From Kitagawia praeruptora (lineage: Eukaryota > Streptophyta > Magnoliopsida > Apiales > Apiaceae): a stretch of DNA of 64,000 bases. The position numbers and the translations under genes were made by a program. How positions within the stretch are numbered: position 1 is the first letter of the stretch; the number at the start of each line of letters is the position of its first letter. The notes beneath the pieces are model-generated. The model did not search any database, had not been told where the DNA came from, and saw only the letters and a program-made list of their open reading frames with translations. The stretch is from contig CM075346.1 in assembly GCA_037693485.1 (NCBI GenBank), positions 54,555,001-54,619,000 on the forward strand, given 5' to 3'. This document shows positions 22,168 to 32,855 of this stretch, one piece after another.

Positions 22168-25106
22168 TTTTTTTTTTTGCTAATTAAAATTTTATACCAA
22201 AAAAGGAACAGCTAATACAAATCTAGGGGCATACCCCGCGAAATCAACATCCAAATATTACAAAGTTCATAACATCAGTAAGTCACCTTACTGTCAACAT
22301 AAACCCTAGAAACTAATTTAAATGAGATCTATGCCTGAATCATAAAACAAGAGTCCAATCCGGACCTGCCCTAAAGCCATAACAGTACTTCCCTGCCCAT
22401 GCAAGCTATTAAACACATTGAGAAAAATCCCCTGAATTACATCATGGTTTCGCCTGATCTGGGCCGAGCCCACAAATTGATATTTAAAATCAATCAGATG
22501 CAACAAAACAATTTGACCTTTCCAAGCTCCAACATAGCTGCCCAATTCACTGGAATGAGACATATCATATGGAACCAAACCATGGGCTCCTAGCCCACTC
22601 GCGTGATTAGAACCCTTCAAGAATCGACATTCAAAGTACCCATCACCATACCAGCTCACAACCATGAACCAGTCATCCAACTTGTAGTTAAAGAAGTGAC
22701 CATTCGGGACATTATAGTCAGACCCAATAGAATCCTCCACCACGTCGGCAACAAACTGAAAGAGACCTTGTGTCCCATCCTTCTCATTCGCATCAACAAT
22801 TGCATAACCCAGGTATATGCGATATCTATCATCACTAAGCGAGCCACTCACGTACAGCGTCATGTCTAGCAAGCCGAGTACGAACATCCCCAAAAGATGT
22901 CTGGTCAACTCTACCATAAGATTGTTAATACAATGCCACTTTGCATTGCACCTCATCAGTACATTCCCATCCATACGCCCTTTGTAGCTGCCATGATTTG
23001 CAGCCACCATATTGGAAACAATTCCTGGTAAAGAGCCCAGGCCAGGTCTCCTAAGCCTCCCAGAGACAATTCCAAAAATTGACAAAATAATAGCCATATG
23101 CACACTAGTGCTTCCTGCATCAAGGAAGCAGTCCATGTTCTTCCTGGGAACCATAAATTTGTTCTTGTAGTGACCAAACAACACCCATAAAGCAGTAATC
23201 ATAGAAGATGACTTAAAACCAATTTTCAAATACCAATCAATAGAGCAAACAACAATGCTGCACTCACCATTCCGCACCTGGGTCAAACCAAGACCATTCA
23301 CCTTGCATCCACCTGGGTTTATGCAGATATCAACATGCGATACAATCAAATTTAGCTCCAGGGTCGAGTGAAACCTGCTCATGGCATGCCTCCTAGCAGT
23401 GTGGGGACTTAACATAAGAAAACAGGATTTGACAATATCAACCCAGCCCATTAGAAACCAGATAACTTCCTGACCCTTGCTATTGGATAGCATCATGCTC
23501 TGTCCTGCGTCCCAGTTCGCAAACCGCAACACCACATGGTCAGAATCTCCCTTAAAACGGAGATCTGTCAAGGACAGATAATCCCCTTGGTTGACCAGGG
23601 ACAAATAACAACCATCCTTCCAGTAGAAGGTAAAAAGACTTTGAGTATGCAAGCTACGAAACAAATTGTAGCCACCAGAAATCATTTGCACTTTTCCATA
23701 AAATAAGAAACATGTCAGCGCAAAACTACATGCCCTCCCTGACCTCCATCCATCATTCAATCTCCAACGGACCAACTGAAGAAACGTGAGAGAGGCATAA
23801 CATGCCCAACTTCCATAAATTGCATTTTCTGAAAAGGGGTCGCAAATTCCTTTGTGAGAGCTAACCAATCAGCCAAGAATAATACATTGAGAATTTGCAT
23901 CTGACACAGATGCCCTGTTCCCAATCATTTTCGTAACTCTTTTGAAGAGCTCAACCAGCCCATAGGACTTGAATGCCCACTGCGACCTTACATCATGCAC
24001 AGCATACAACTGGACATCAACATCATTGTTTCTTCCAAAAGGCAGTGTAGGAACACCCAAACCAGACAGAACCAGAACATAGAGACGAACACCATTATGC
24101 GAAGCCCCTATCCTCACAGGAGCAAGGAGAATATACACACCCTCACCCCTTGCCATACCTTCCACTATCAAAGGCATTTTGCTATCAGCAGAAATTCTAG
24201 ACTTGCAATTTTGCTTCCTATGGCCAACAACAGCAGCGCAAACGGTCGATGGGCATGCGAAAGAGGCACCCCACCAATCTGCAACTCGGTATGACATTAT
24301 ATTAAACACCTTGTAGGCAATGACTTCTCCCCATTGATTAGCCATACCATTTTGATGTTCCAACCATCCAGAAGAAAGATGCTTTACAATAGCACCCTTA
24401 AATAGGGCCAATCCTTCAGAATTAGCTTGCTCAAGAAGAGCGTACCACCGTGGGAAACAAACAGGGGATACACATCTCTCAAGGAGATGAGAAGACCTTT
24501 TGGCAAACCAATCAAGAAGGATAACAAAAAAAAGTCATCAAGAGAAGAGTCCTCCTGGATGAACTCTTCCTCTATCTCTCCGAATGAGCCTAAGACAGAG
24601 ATGTAAGTAACAATCTCCCTTTGTTTCACATGAACCACTTCGCGGACAAATCCGAGCGGACAACAATCACCTCGCCATTACATAAACAAGGCCCATGGCG
24701 AATAAGCTCCACAGAACCAGATATAGATGGTACAGGAACCCCATCCACACAATAGAAACGAATCTTGAAAAGATTCGCCTTGAAGGAGACAGATCCCTCC
24801 CCGAAAACAACCAAACCTTGACCCACGAAACCAGCCCTAAAGCTCGGAAACCCAGGCGAAGAGAAGCCCCAAATTTCACCATCGGAAATAACAGAAGCAA
24901 CCTCTGGAAACCTAAGATAGAGAAACATATTAAGTATAATTAAGAAATATAGTGTGTAGGTGAAGGATTAGAGATGGAAAATGGATTAGTGAAAGTTTGT
25001 TATGAAGATCTAATGGAAAAAAGTTTAAGATTGATGGCAGCTAGGGTTTTTTTTAGAGAGAGGTTAGAGAGAAGCTAGAGAGAGAAAGTCGACTCTCATT
25101 TTTTTT
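22168..25106 (-). mobile_element. LT12: full-length beta-type satellite in LINE-B
   Basis: Poly(T) 22166-22178; leader GAGAGTCG complement at 25090-25097 with AAAACCCTAGC. Exact TSD AGCTGCTGAATAGTT at 22153-22167 and 25107-25121. The extra segment at the 5' end is only a short A-run. About 2.9 kb, the longest satellite here. Confidence 0.92.
22318..24928 (-). pseudogene. LT12 beta-type ORF, several frameshifts
   Basis: ATG 24928 (MFLYLRFPE). Successive frames: 24928-24626, 24638-24384, 24411-23869 and 23868-22318; the last alone is 516 codons. It is hydrophobic and Cys-rich. Near its end NGHFFNYKLDDWFMVVSW, followed by GYFECRFLKG, matches NGHLFKYKLDDWYKPVNW and GYWYFKGF in LT22, defining a shared C-terminal unit. 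No known domain. Confidence 0.6.
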
Positions 25107-25121
25107 AGCTGCTGAATAGTT

Positions 25122-26117
25122 CTCAATAAACTCCTTTTCTTCTTCAAAGTATGCAGCAGTGGGGTTAGCAGGCATTGCACTCTGAAACTGAGATAGAGCA
25201 TCCCGAGATAAGGTCACTAACTGGTGGATGTCCCCCACCTTTTTGTTTAGGTCCTTAAGAGCCAACTTTACATTTTTGAGCTTAGAGGTCAAAATAAACC
25301 AAGGATTTCCCTCTACCTCCACAGACCAAGCTTTCGCCACTGTATCCAAAAAGTCTGGGTTCTCAATGAGGTGATTAAAAAATTGGAAAGGCTTCGCCCC
25401 AGAGGAGAAACTAGTTCCAAGCGAAGTGATTGCAGGGCAATGATCAGATAAACCCCGAGAGATGAACTCCACCGTGGAGCAAGGGAACACTGAATGCCAA
25501 TCAGGATTGACTAACACTCGATCCAACTTTCTGAACTTTGGCTGTGTAGTATTGCTATCCCACCACGTGAAGAAGTGGCCCGAATACCGAAGATCAGTGA
25601 GGCCATTAGCAAGCAAAAACTGTTTAAACTCCTCCATTCCAGTAGTCCAGTCTAAAACTCCTCCTTGCTTTTCATCAATGCTAATGCAAGAGTTGAAATC
25701 ACCACATAATGCCCAGGCTCTAGCATTCAAACCATGCGCTATTCCTGCCAAATCAGACCATAATGGCCTGCGATCAATCGCTTCATTAAGACCGTACACA
25801 AATGAGATAACAAAGTTTGTGTTGCTCTCAATAAGGGTGACAGAGCATGTGATATGCTGAGAAGAAGAAGCAGTAACCAAAATATTCCATATAGAAGGGT
25901 TCCACCCCAGCCATATACGGCCTCCCGGATGATGATCATAATTAAAACACCACTGAAACCGTGGATTTAGGGCCCGAGAGATAATCCTAGCAACGTCAGT
26001 TTGGACATGAGTTTCCAATAGACCTACCAGGGACAATTTGTTATTAGAGATAAAGTCCCTGATAAAACCAACTTTATTATTGAGGCCTCTAACGTTGTAG
26101 GAACAAAAAATAGTCAT
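25122..26117 (-). pseudogene. LINE-B ORF2, APE-type endonuclease
   Basis: Starts MTIFCSYNVRGLNNK. Endonuclease motifs in order: NVRGLN, LLETHV (catalytic Glu), GDFNSCIS, FTWWDSN, LDRVLVN and SDHCPAI (Asp-His pair). Established knowledge: this enzyme nicks target DNA to prime reverse transcription in L1 elements. The domain looks intact; ORF2 is cut by LT12 just downstream. Confidence 0.92.
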
Positions 26118-26124
26118 ATAAGAT

Positions 26125-26526
26125 TTATGACCTAGAGGAAGGGGTACGACCCCCCCTGCCTCCTCTTTTAACTTTCTTATATGGCTTTGGAGTTCTAGAG
26201 CCATGCTTCATTGCCACCTCATCAACCACAATATTCTGAAAGTGCTGAAGAGTGGAAGCATCTGGAGATATGCTTGGCGATGTCACTGGCTTCCTCATTG
26301 AGCGAACCTCCGTCCACCCCTTATCTACTTCCTCTTCTGTAACATCTACCTGGTGGTTATGGATATTTCCATCCCCGTCTGCTGCCATCGTGTGACTGCC
26401 CTCCTCCTCTAAAGCCACTTCCTTTTGCTCGACCACCACTTTTTGTTGTTGTACTTCATTGGCTTTACCATTTTGGTCCACTTTATCCTTTCCTTTGCCA
26501 CTTTGGCCAGTTGAATCCACTTGTAT
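26125..26526 (-). pseudogene. LINE-B ORF1 C-terminal fragment
   Basis: Low-complexity charged tail of ORF1: KGKDKVDQNGK, VDKGWTEVRSMRKP, then SPSISPDAST. It matches LINE-C at 57050-57400. 5'-truncated; the nucleic-acid-binding part is missing. Confidence 0.8.
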
Positions 26527-27246
26527 TAATTGAGCCCCCTGCAGCCCATTCCCAAGGTGTTTAATGCAGTTATAGTAGGAATTAATAATTCAAATTATGT
26601 TCTCGTACTTGACACCACCTGGTGTGGTTGCAATTATGGTGAAGCCGCAGTGCTTAAGGTGGGGGCTGAGAATATCTTCTCGGATGTTGTTGAAGATGTT
26701 GTTCAGGTGAAGGCTTACACTGAGATGAAGATGTTTGTCCAAGTTTGGTGGATCATTCATAATTATGGCAATGTGAGAGAGGTGTTTCATCTACTGTATC
26801 CTTTGGTTCACTGTGGTTTAATTTCTGCAGTGTTTATTGATGGTTATGATGTCGTTGAGAAGGAAAAATTGGTTGTGGACTGGTTTTTGTTTTTGAGTAA
26901 GGCTGGAACATAAGGTAGTTTAGGGTGGGATTTCAATCCTATCAGGGTGGTCGTGTTTGTGTACATTGAAAACCCGCAGCAGGGACGAAGAGTTGCTTCA
27001 ACAAGAATACATGTGGAGGGGGTCCAGTACTCTCATTCGGTTCAGGTTGGGAGTTATGTGAACATGCGATTGGAGGGGTCTGCTCAACTCATTATATGTT
27101 GCTTTGGATCTGTCTTAAGTGTGATGAATGGGAAATTTGGGAAGTTTGTGTGTGAACATGGAGGTTCCACTTTATTGCTCAGTATGCTGGGATGTGAACC
27201 GGGAGGTTCCAATTTCTTTATTGGCATTGTTAGGATTTGTATTTAG
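26527..27246 (+). pseudogene. LT10 ORF, C-terminal piece, different ending from LT21
   Basis: Resumes after LINE-B as KVFNAVIVGINNSNYVLVLD with one TAA-type break near 26911, ending FIGIVRICI at 27246. Almost identical to LT21 up to TRIHV (27016); beyond this the sequence is unrelated and contains LGCEPGGSNFFIG, a motif shared with LT20 (AYEPGGSVYLIG) and LT23 (GCEPGGYTYYFVG). Confidence 0.65.
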
Positions 27247-27438
27247 TCTAGCCTAGCTAGATAGTTTCTAAGTTGACTTGATTTGTTGATCGAGTATGTT
27301 ATGATGTTATGATGTTTCTGTTGTTGTTATTCTCTGTTGTTCCGCTAGGTAGATGCGTTACTTATCGCGGGGTTTGCCCCTAGAGATGTAATCTTTTGCC
27401 TGTGGTATAAATTTTAATTAGCAAAAAAAAAAAAAAAA

Positions 27439-27557
27439 TTTGGGAAGGCTAAAGGGAAGATTTGATGAAGAAATGGTTTAGATTAAGGTTTGAATTTGGT
27501 GGCGGCTAGGTTTTTTAGAGAGAGGTTAGAGAGAAGTTAGAGCATACGACTCTCATT
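27439..27557 (-). mobile_element. LT13: satellite leader remnant
   Basis: Only about 110 bases of leader remain (GAGAGTCG complement at 27547-27554, CT-rich, GCCGCCACC). Its ORF and tail are gone; LT10's poly(A) abuts it. Copia integrase resumes on its right. Confidence 0.75.
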
Positions 27558-28953
27558 TTCTTAACTGAATTGTTCAATATCCTTCAATACAAAGCATTTG
27601 CTTCCAAAAGTATGAACATACTTTAGAGTAGGTTTCTTTCCAGTCATCAAGTTATAAGGTGTCTTTCCAGTGTTTTTGTTGATGAGGGTTCTGTTCTGGA
27701 TATAGCATGCAGTGCTCACAGCCTCAACCCAAAAACATGTAGGCATTTTTGAATCAAGTAACATTGTTCTAGCAGCCTCAATTAGAGTTCTATTCTTCCT
27801 CTCAACAACTCCATTTTGTTGTGGAGTCCTTGGAGCTGAGAATTGCTGAGAAATACCATTCTCTTTACAGAATGCTTCAAGTATGGCATTTCTGAACTCT
27901 GTTCCATTATCACTTCTCAGTGCAATCACACTTGCATTGTTGGCCTTTGCTTCCTTGTCAACTTTCTTTATATGCTTAACGATTACTTGTGGAGCCTCAT
28001 CTTTTGATGCCAGAAATTCCACCCATGTATACCTTGTAAAATCATCAACCATCACCAAGGCATACTTCTTTCTTCCTAGTGACATAATATTGACAGGCCC
28101 AAACAAATCCATATGAACGAGTTGTAGGGGCTTGGTTATAGATGTCACTGTCTTTGTCTTGTGGCTTGATCTTTTCATCTTTCCTTTTTGACAAGCCTCA
28201 CACACTCCTTCTTGACAAAATTCAAGTGTGGGCATGCCTCTCACTAACTCTCTTTTGACTAGAGAATTAATGGCTTTGAAGTTCAGGTGTGATAGTTTCT
28301 TGTGCCACAGCCAACAATCTTCATTTGATGCTTTTGAGTAGAAGCAACAAATTTTTTCCTTGTTTGCAGAATCCATATTAGCTACAAACAGGCTTCCCTT
28401 CCTTACTCCAGATAGAGCAAAATCACCAGTCTTCTTGTGGGTGATCAAACATTCATCTTTGTCAAAATCCACCTTGAATCCCCTATCAGTAAACTGACCA
28501 ACACTTAGCAGATTATGCTTGAGCCCCTTGACTAGTGCTACATCTTCAATGATGACATTACCAACTTTCAACTTGCCATATCCCAATGTGTTACCCATGC
28601 TGTCATCTCCAAAAGCAACCATTGGGCCAGCCTTTTCCTCATATTGTGATAGCAGGGCCATATCACCAGTCATATGATTTGAGCATCCACTATCCAAAAT
28701 CCACATGACCTTCTTTTCACTTTCTTTGCCCTGCAAACATAAAGGTATTACTTTTCCTTTGGTACCCAAACAAGTTTGGGTCCATGTGACTTAGAAACAG
28801 TTTTATCATAAACAACATGCTTGTCAACTTTCTTGGCATTAGTCTTCTTGTCACTGTTAGAAGTCTTGGAACCTGAGGTTTCAGACTTAGGTGACAGAGG
28901 TACCTTCCTAGCTTTAGGAGGACTCGAAGACTTTGACCTGGTGTAGTGTGTGT
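27558..28953 (-). pseudogene. Copia pol: protease, GAG_pre-integrase, integrase
   Basis: Protease active site WILDSGCSNHMTG, then GAG_pre-integrase (WLWHKKLSHLNF), the integrase zinc region ending CEACQKGKMKRSSH, and a catalytic core with HMDLFGP, RSDNGTEFRN and NGVVERKNRTL (the D, D and E positions are visible). The frame 28769-27561 is open (402 codons) and is cut by LT13 after CFVLKDIEQ. The segment 28770-28953 holds the LVWVPKG-type linker typical of copia polyproteins. RT should follow but is missing. Confidence 0.93.
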
Positions 28954-29149
28954 GAGAATTGTGACTGATAAGTGGGAATTAACTTGATAGGAAAAAATGA
29001 GAGTCGGTCTAAATTCTCTCTAACTTCTCTCTTCTTTCTCGCTCTAAATTCAAATCACTTTCTTCATCAGGTCAAATCAGGCTCCCGAATCCCTTTCTTC
29101 ACCAAATCTCCTAACTCAAACACTAAATTTCTTTCTTTCCTGTCCCATG

Positions 29150-29674
29150 TCACGTAAAAGGGTTTCTTTTGCAGTTAACCCAGGAGGGGTTAGAACCGGT
29201 AACGAGCCCGAAAAGGGTTTCATTTGCAGTTGATTTAGTATCGTTTATACCATCTGTTGGCTCCCATTCCAGGAAGTTAGAAGGATTGGGTATTAACAAT
29301 GATGGTAGCTCGCCGGATCGGTCCTCTAATGGCAAGAAGTCTAAAGTGAGCCCGAGCCCGAAGAAAGTGTCTTTCGCGAAAGAGTTGGTGTCAGTGATAC
29401 CGTTGGAGCAGGTTAATCCAGTAAGATCTGCTTGGAGACCTCAATCCAAGAGAAGGTTGGATCTGGATGGGTTTGATGACAACAAAGGGCGAAAGTTGGG
29501 CGAAAGTTAGTTCTTTGAATTTGAGTTATACTAATGATGTGGATTTTGGTGATGATGAAGTAACTTCGGGGTTGGTGGAAAACCTTGTTCAACGAATAGT
29601 GGCTGATGCTGCTTGGGATGGAAATCCCAACACATCGGCTGGGGATTTTCGTGATTCTCACCAGATTTTGGTGA
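29150..29674 (+). pseudogene. LT14 ORF, N-terminal part with RVxF repeats
   Basis: Starts at the MSRKRVSFAV-like ATG (about 29148) and has frameshifts. Units SPKRVSFAVDLVSFIP and SPKKVSFAKELVSVIP are clear, almost the same as in LT19. Then NLSYTNDVDFGDDEVTSGLVENLVQRIV, cut by LT15. Confidence 0.65.
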
Positions 29675-29690
29675 AGACATGTTTTGATGA

Positions 29691-31593
29691 CGAGACATGG
29701 AAGAACTTATAGGGAACCTGATGAGAGTCGTTTCTCTCTAACTTCTCTCTAACCTCTCTCTAAAAACCCTAAATTTCTTCTAGCCACCATGATTTTTCAG
29801 CCCAATCTACACCTTAAATCCATCAGATCTAAATATCTCCTTCCTAAATCCATCTCCCCCTTACTTGTCTCCCACCTTTACCACAGATTTTCTTTGTTGC
29901 GCGAGGTTCCTCCCCGATTGTTAATTGAAGAGGAATTCTTCAATCTCAGTCAGGGTGTTTGTCACGAAGATTTGACTGTTGAGCCTACTATTTCTAGTGG
30001 GTTTCTTGCTGGGCTATGGGTCTTTGCTAAAGAATCCCTTATTCGGCTGAATGATATGGTCCCCCGTGTGGATTACTTGAAGGATTCTAAGGTTCTTGGT
30101 ACTGGGAGTACTTCTGAGTCCCTTATTGAGTGTCTTTTGATGGGTTGTGTTGTCATCCCGTTCGATGGCAAGATTCAAAAGTTATGGTTGGACCCGATGG
30201 AAAGCTCGTTCATTCTTTCTTCTTGTAGAAGTTTGAAGAGTTCTTTGGAATCCACCCTTGTGGATGTTCTTTCTTCGATTAGAAGATTGATGAGGTTATA
30301 CGAATTCACGTTTGTGGTTTTGGAAAATGGAATGATTGTCCTCTTCCTGGACATTGCTTTGCCCGAAGCTTGGGGTTTAGGGATCCCATGTATGGGGTTT
30401 GTTCATGGAATGCCCCTTACGGGATTGATGCTGTTCTGTTCTACTAAGACCCTTGCGAGGTCTTTAGACCATGAACTGTTTGATGGGTTGTTAGAGAGAG
30501 ACTCTAAGAGGCTGATGGGTATCCTAGCCCACTTGTGTGCTGTGCACTGGTCTGGCCACAAAATGCAGATGGGAGTTACTAAGGTTGAGCCTCTTAATTC
30601 GGAGGTGTTCCCCTATATTGAGCGGGTACTGACTGACCTTCCTTCTCAAAACACGAAGGCTCATGGAGATGGTGCTGATAGCCCATATATTATCAAAGCT
30701 TTTCTTGAGCTTTTCCTTGATGTAATTCGAAGTTTAGTTGATGATGGTCTTCTGCTTGATGGAATGTCTAAAAGAATTGTCACGCTGTTAATGAGATTTA
30801 CATACCCCTGATTGTGAATCAGAGAGCTCCCTTGTTGGAGGTTCTTTTGCTGGTGTCCACCAAGTGTTTATACAACACTTTGTGTGTGAGGAATTCAAAA
30901 CTGAAGAGGTAATGTTGGTCGACTCCTGGAACGACTTTGGCATATTTGATGAGGCACGCCATGTATTTGGCATATCTGAGTATTTTCGATGTTCTGTGGA
31001 TCTGGATGGTTTCTTGATGGGGTTTTTGTCCCTTGGTAATAAAAAAGTTGCTTGTGTGAACATCATCTTTAAGGATGATATGATTGCTTTGGCTTATGGT
31101 GACCACCGAATGGTTGCTAGTGTATTTCTCCGAAAGGTTTTTGCTTGCAGTTTAGCAAAGTACAACAATGTTGTCTCTCTCTACCTTATGCTGATTTGGG
31201 AAGATGCCCAGGGAGATATCAAGTCTTCGATTGAGGAAGGGGTCTCTCCACCTATTCCTGCTTCTGCTTGTGGTGCTGTGAACAAGTCGCGACCAATGTT
31301 GGTTTTGTGCTATGCTGTTGAAGATTGCGCGCAAAAGCAGGGGTATGTAAATCTCCTCATGGAAGCGGGGGTGGTCACCCTAAAAGAAGTTAATTTTTGG
31401 CGATTCTATTATCATCATTGTAGCTTGTAGCTAGTTTATCTAGCGGCTGTTGTTGTTGATTGCTAGTTTTCTAGCTTTATTGATGTCTTTTTCTCTGTTG
31501 TTCCGCTAGGTAGATGTGTTACTTATCGCGGGGTATGCCCCTAGAGATGTAATCTTTTGCCTATGGTATAAATTTTAATTAGCAAAAAAAAAA
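29691..31593 (+). mobile_element. LT15: beta-type satellite in LT14
   Basis: Leader GAGAGTCG 29723 with AAAAACCCTAAAT; poly(A) 31583-31594. TSD AGACATGTTTTGATGA at 29675-29690 versus AGACATGTATTGATGA at 31594-31609 (one mismatch). The extra segment is about 31 bases and holds in-frame stops absent from the rest of the host ORF. Confidence 0.9.
29789..31430 (+). pseudogene. LT15 beta-type ORF in two frames
   Basis: First frame 29789-30811 (340 codons, starting inside the leader), second 30864-31430. Contains RLLIEEEFFNLSQGVCHEDL, homologous to LT6 and LT21. The family ATG at the end of the leader is not seen, so the true start is lost or different. Unrecognised protein. Confidence 0.5.
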
Positions 31594-31609
31594 AGACATG
31601 TATTGATGA

Positions 31610-32672
31610 GGGTTCCTATGGTGACAAAAAGGGGGTTGATAATAAGGAGACTTCCACTGGATGTAAGGAAGGTGTTACTCTTGATGGCCTAGGTGGGTTA
31701 TCTGGGGACGAAGTGGATGACATGCAATGGAAGATGCTGGCCACTGAGAGGCATCTGACTGATATTCGGAAGTATGCTAGAGTGTTAAAGTTTTTTATCA
31801 GTTACATGGGTTTTGAAGCGCCTTTGCTCAAGAGGCAGATGGAGGCAGATTTTAAAGTGTTGGGGATTTCATGATTGACATTTCGGAATGTGGACAGGAT
31901 GCGGAGCTCTGTATAGTGCTTAATGAGGTTATCCAGTTGCAGCAGTTTGTTGTTAAAGAAGGGATCGAAATTCCTGTTGAAGGCATCCCTCTGGAGGGGG
32001 TTTTTTGTGAGAATGTGAGCACTTGGGACTTTATGGTCACCTTGGAAAAGGAAGATGGTACTGGGCCAGGGGATATCAAACCTCAGCAGAAGACCGTCAG
32101 GTGGAAGGATGATATCCAGTCCATAATGTGGGGGAAAATTGGAGACTCTGAGATTGTTGATGCTGACTTCACAAAGGCTCCTGATAGAGCTTACCAAATT
32201 GATGCTGAGATTGATGAAGCGTTTGACTACTTGATGAGTAGGGGACCAAATGAAGGAGTGTCTGCTATGCTGGAGGACACTATTGTTGAGATACAGAGGA
32301 AGGAGGATCTGGGGGATGGTATTCCTTGGGAGGACTTTCCCACGGTTAGTATCCTCCCTGCTATCGAGACGGATCACTATGCTATGGAGACTGGTGAGAA
32401 GCAGGGAAGCGGTAGACCTGAGAAAGGTATTTGCAAACAGGATATGACTCTTTTAAAAGACACTTTGATGAGGATGGAGGTTGACCATGATGATGGTCAG
32501 GGTTGGGACAGAATGGAGGAGAAGCGGGCCACTTCTGGTCATTGTAAGGAGAAGTTCTGGTCATTGTAAGGAGAAGCTGGTAGCATCTGTGCAGGAATCC
32601 AATGTTCGTTGGACCAAATCCAGGCTCAAGCAATGGAGAGCGACTAGAGGCGGTCACTCCATCAGGAATTAA
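31610..32672 (+). pseudogene. LT14 alpha-type ORF, C-terminal part
   Basis: Resumes after LT15 as IDEGSYGDKKGVDNK, then DDMQWKMLATERHLTDIRK and ISYMGFEAPLLKRQME. A frameshift near 31868 precedes QFVVKEGIEIPVEG. A 22-base tandem duplication (from about 32536) adds a second frameshift before the WRATRGGHSIRN ending. Sister to LT1, which lacks both lesions. Confidence 0.7.
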
Positions 32673-32855
32673 CTATGGGTGTTTAAGCTTTTGTCTTTCG
32701 TTTCTTTGTCTTTGTTGATTGTAAAATGACTTAATGTTGTTTTGTCTCTGTTTGTTTCAAGTTGGTTTTGCGGGGTATGCCCCCAGAATTCTGTAAGTTG
32801 TTCCCTTTGTGGTATAAATTTTAATTAGCAAAAAAAAAGAGAATTGTGACTGATA

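Larger units (their letters stand above)
18358..26526 (-). mobile_element. LINE-B: L1-type LINE, 5'-truncated in ORF1, with hAT, LT11 and LT12 inside
   Basis: Poly(T) 18358-18367, 3' tail with GGGGCATACCCCGCG, then ORF2 read leftwards from ATG 26117, and the C-terminal part of ORF1 up to 26526. It is inserted in LT10 at the point that reads GGGATGTT-GCAAGG in LT21. Most complete LINE copy here, but the leader and ORF1 N-terminus are missing. Confidence 0.9.
17622..27438 (+). mobile_element. LT10: satellite with internal deletion, split by LINE-B
   Basis: Pieces 17622-18357 and 26527-27438; poly(A) 27423-27438. Its first bases, AGGAGAGAAATTGAGAAC, also precede the leader in LT21, so this extra segment was inherited. 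Compared with LT21 it lacks the region from about 18325 on and rejoins at an ATTACTATGAA microhomology. Left flank is LT9 and right flank is LT13; no TSD. Confidence 0.75.
28971..32838 (+). mobile_element. LT14: alpha-type satellite carrying LT15
   Basis: Leader GAGAGTCG 28999; poly(A) 32830-32838. Exact 17-bp TSD GAGAATTGTGACTGATA at 28954-28970 and 32839-32855, which rejoins copia gag and pol. The extra 5' segment is 26 bases (28971-28996). Tail is the CCCCCAG subtype shared with LT1. Confidence 0.92.
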
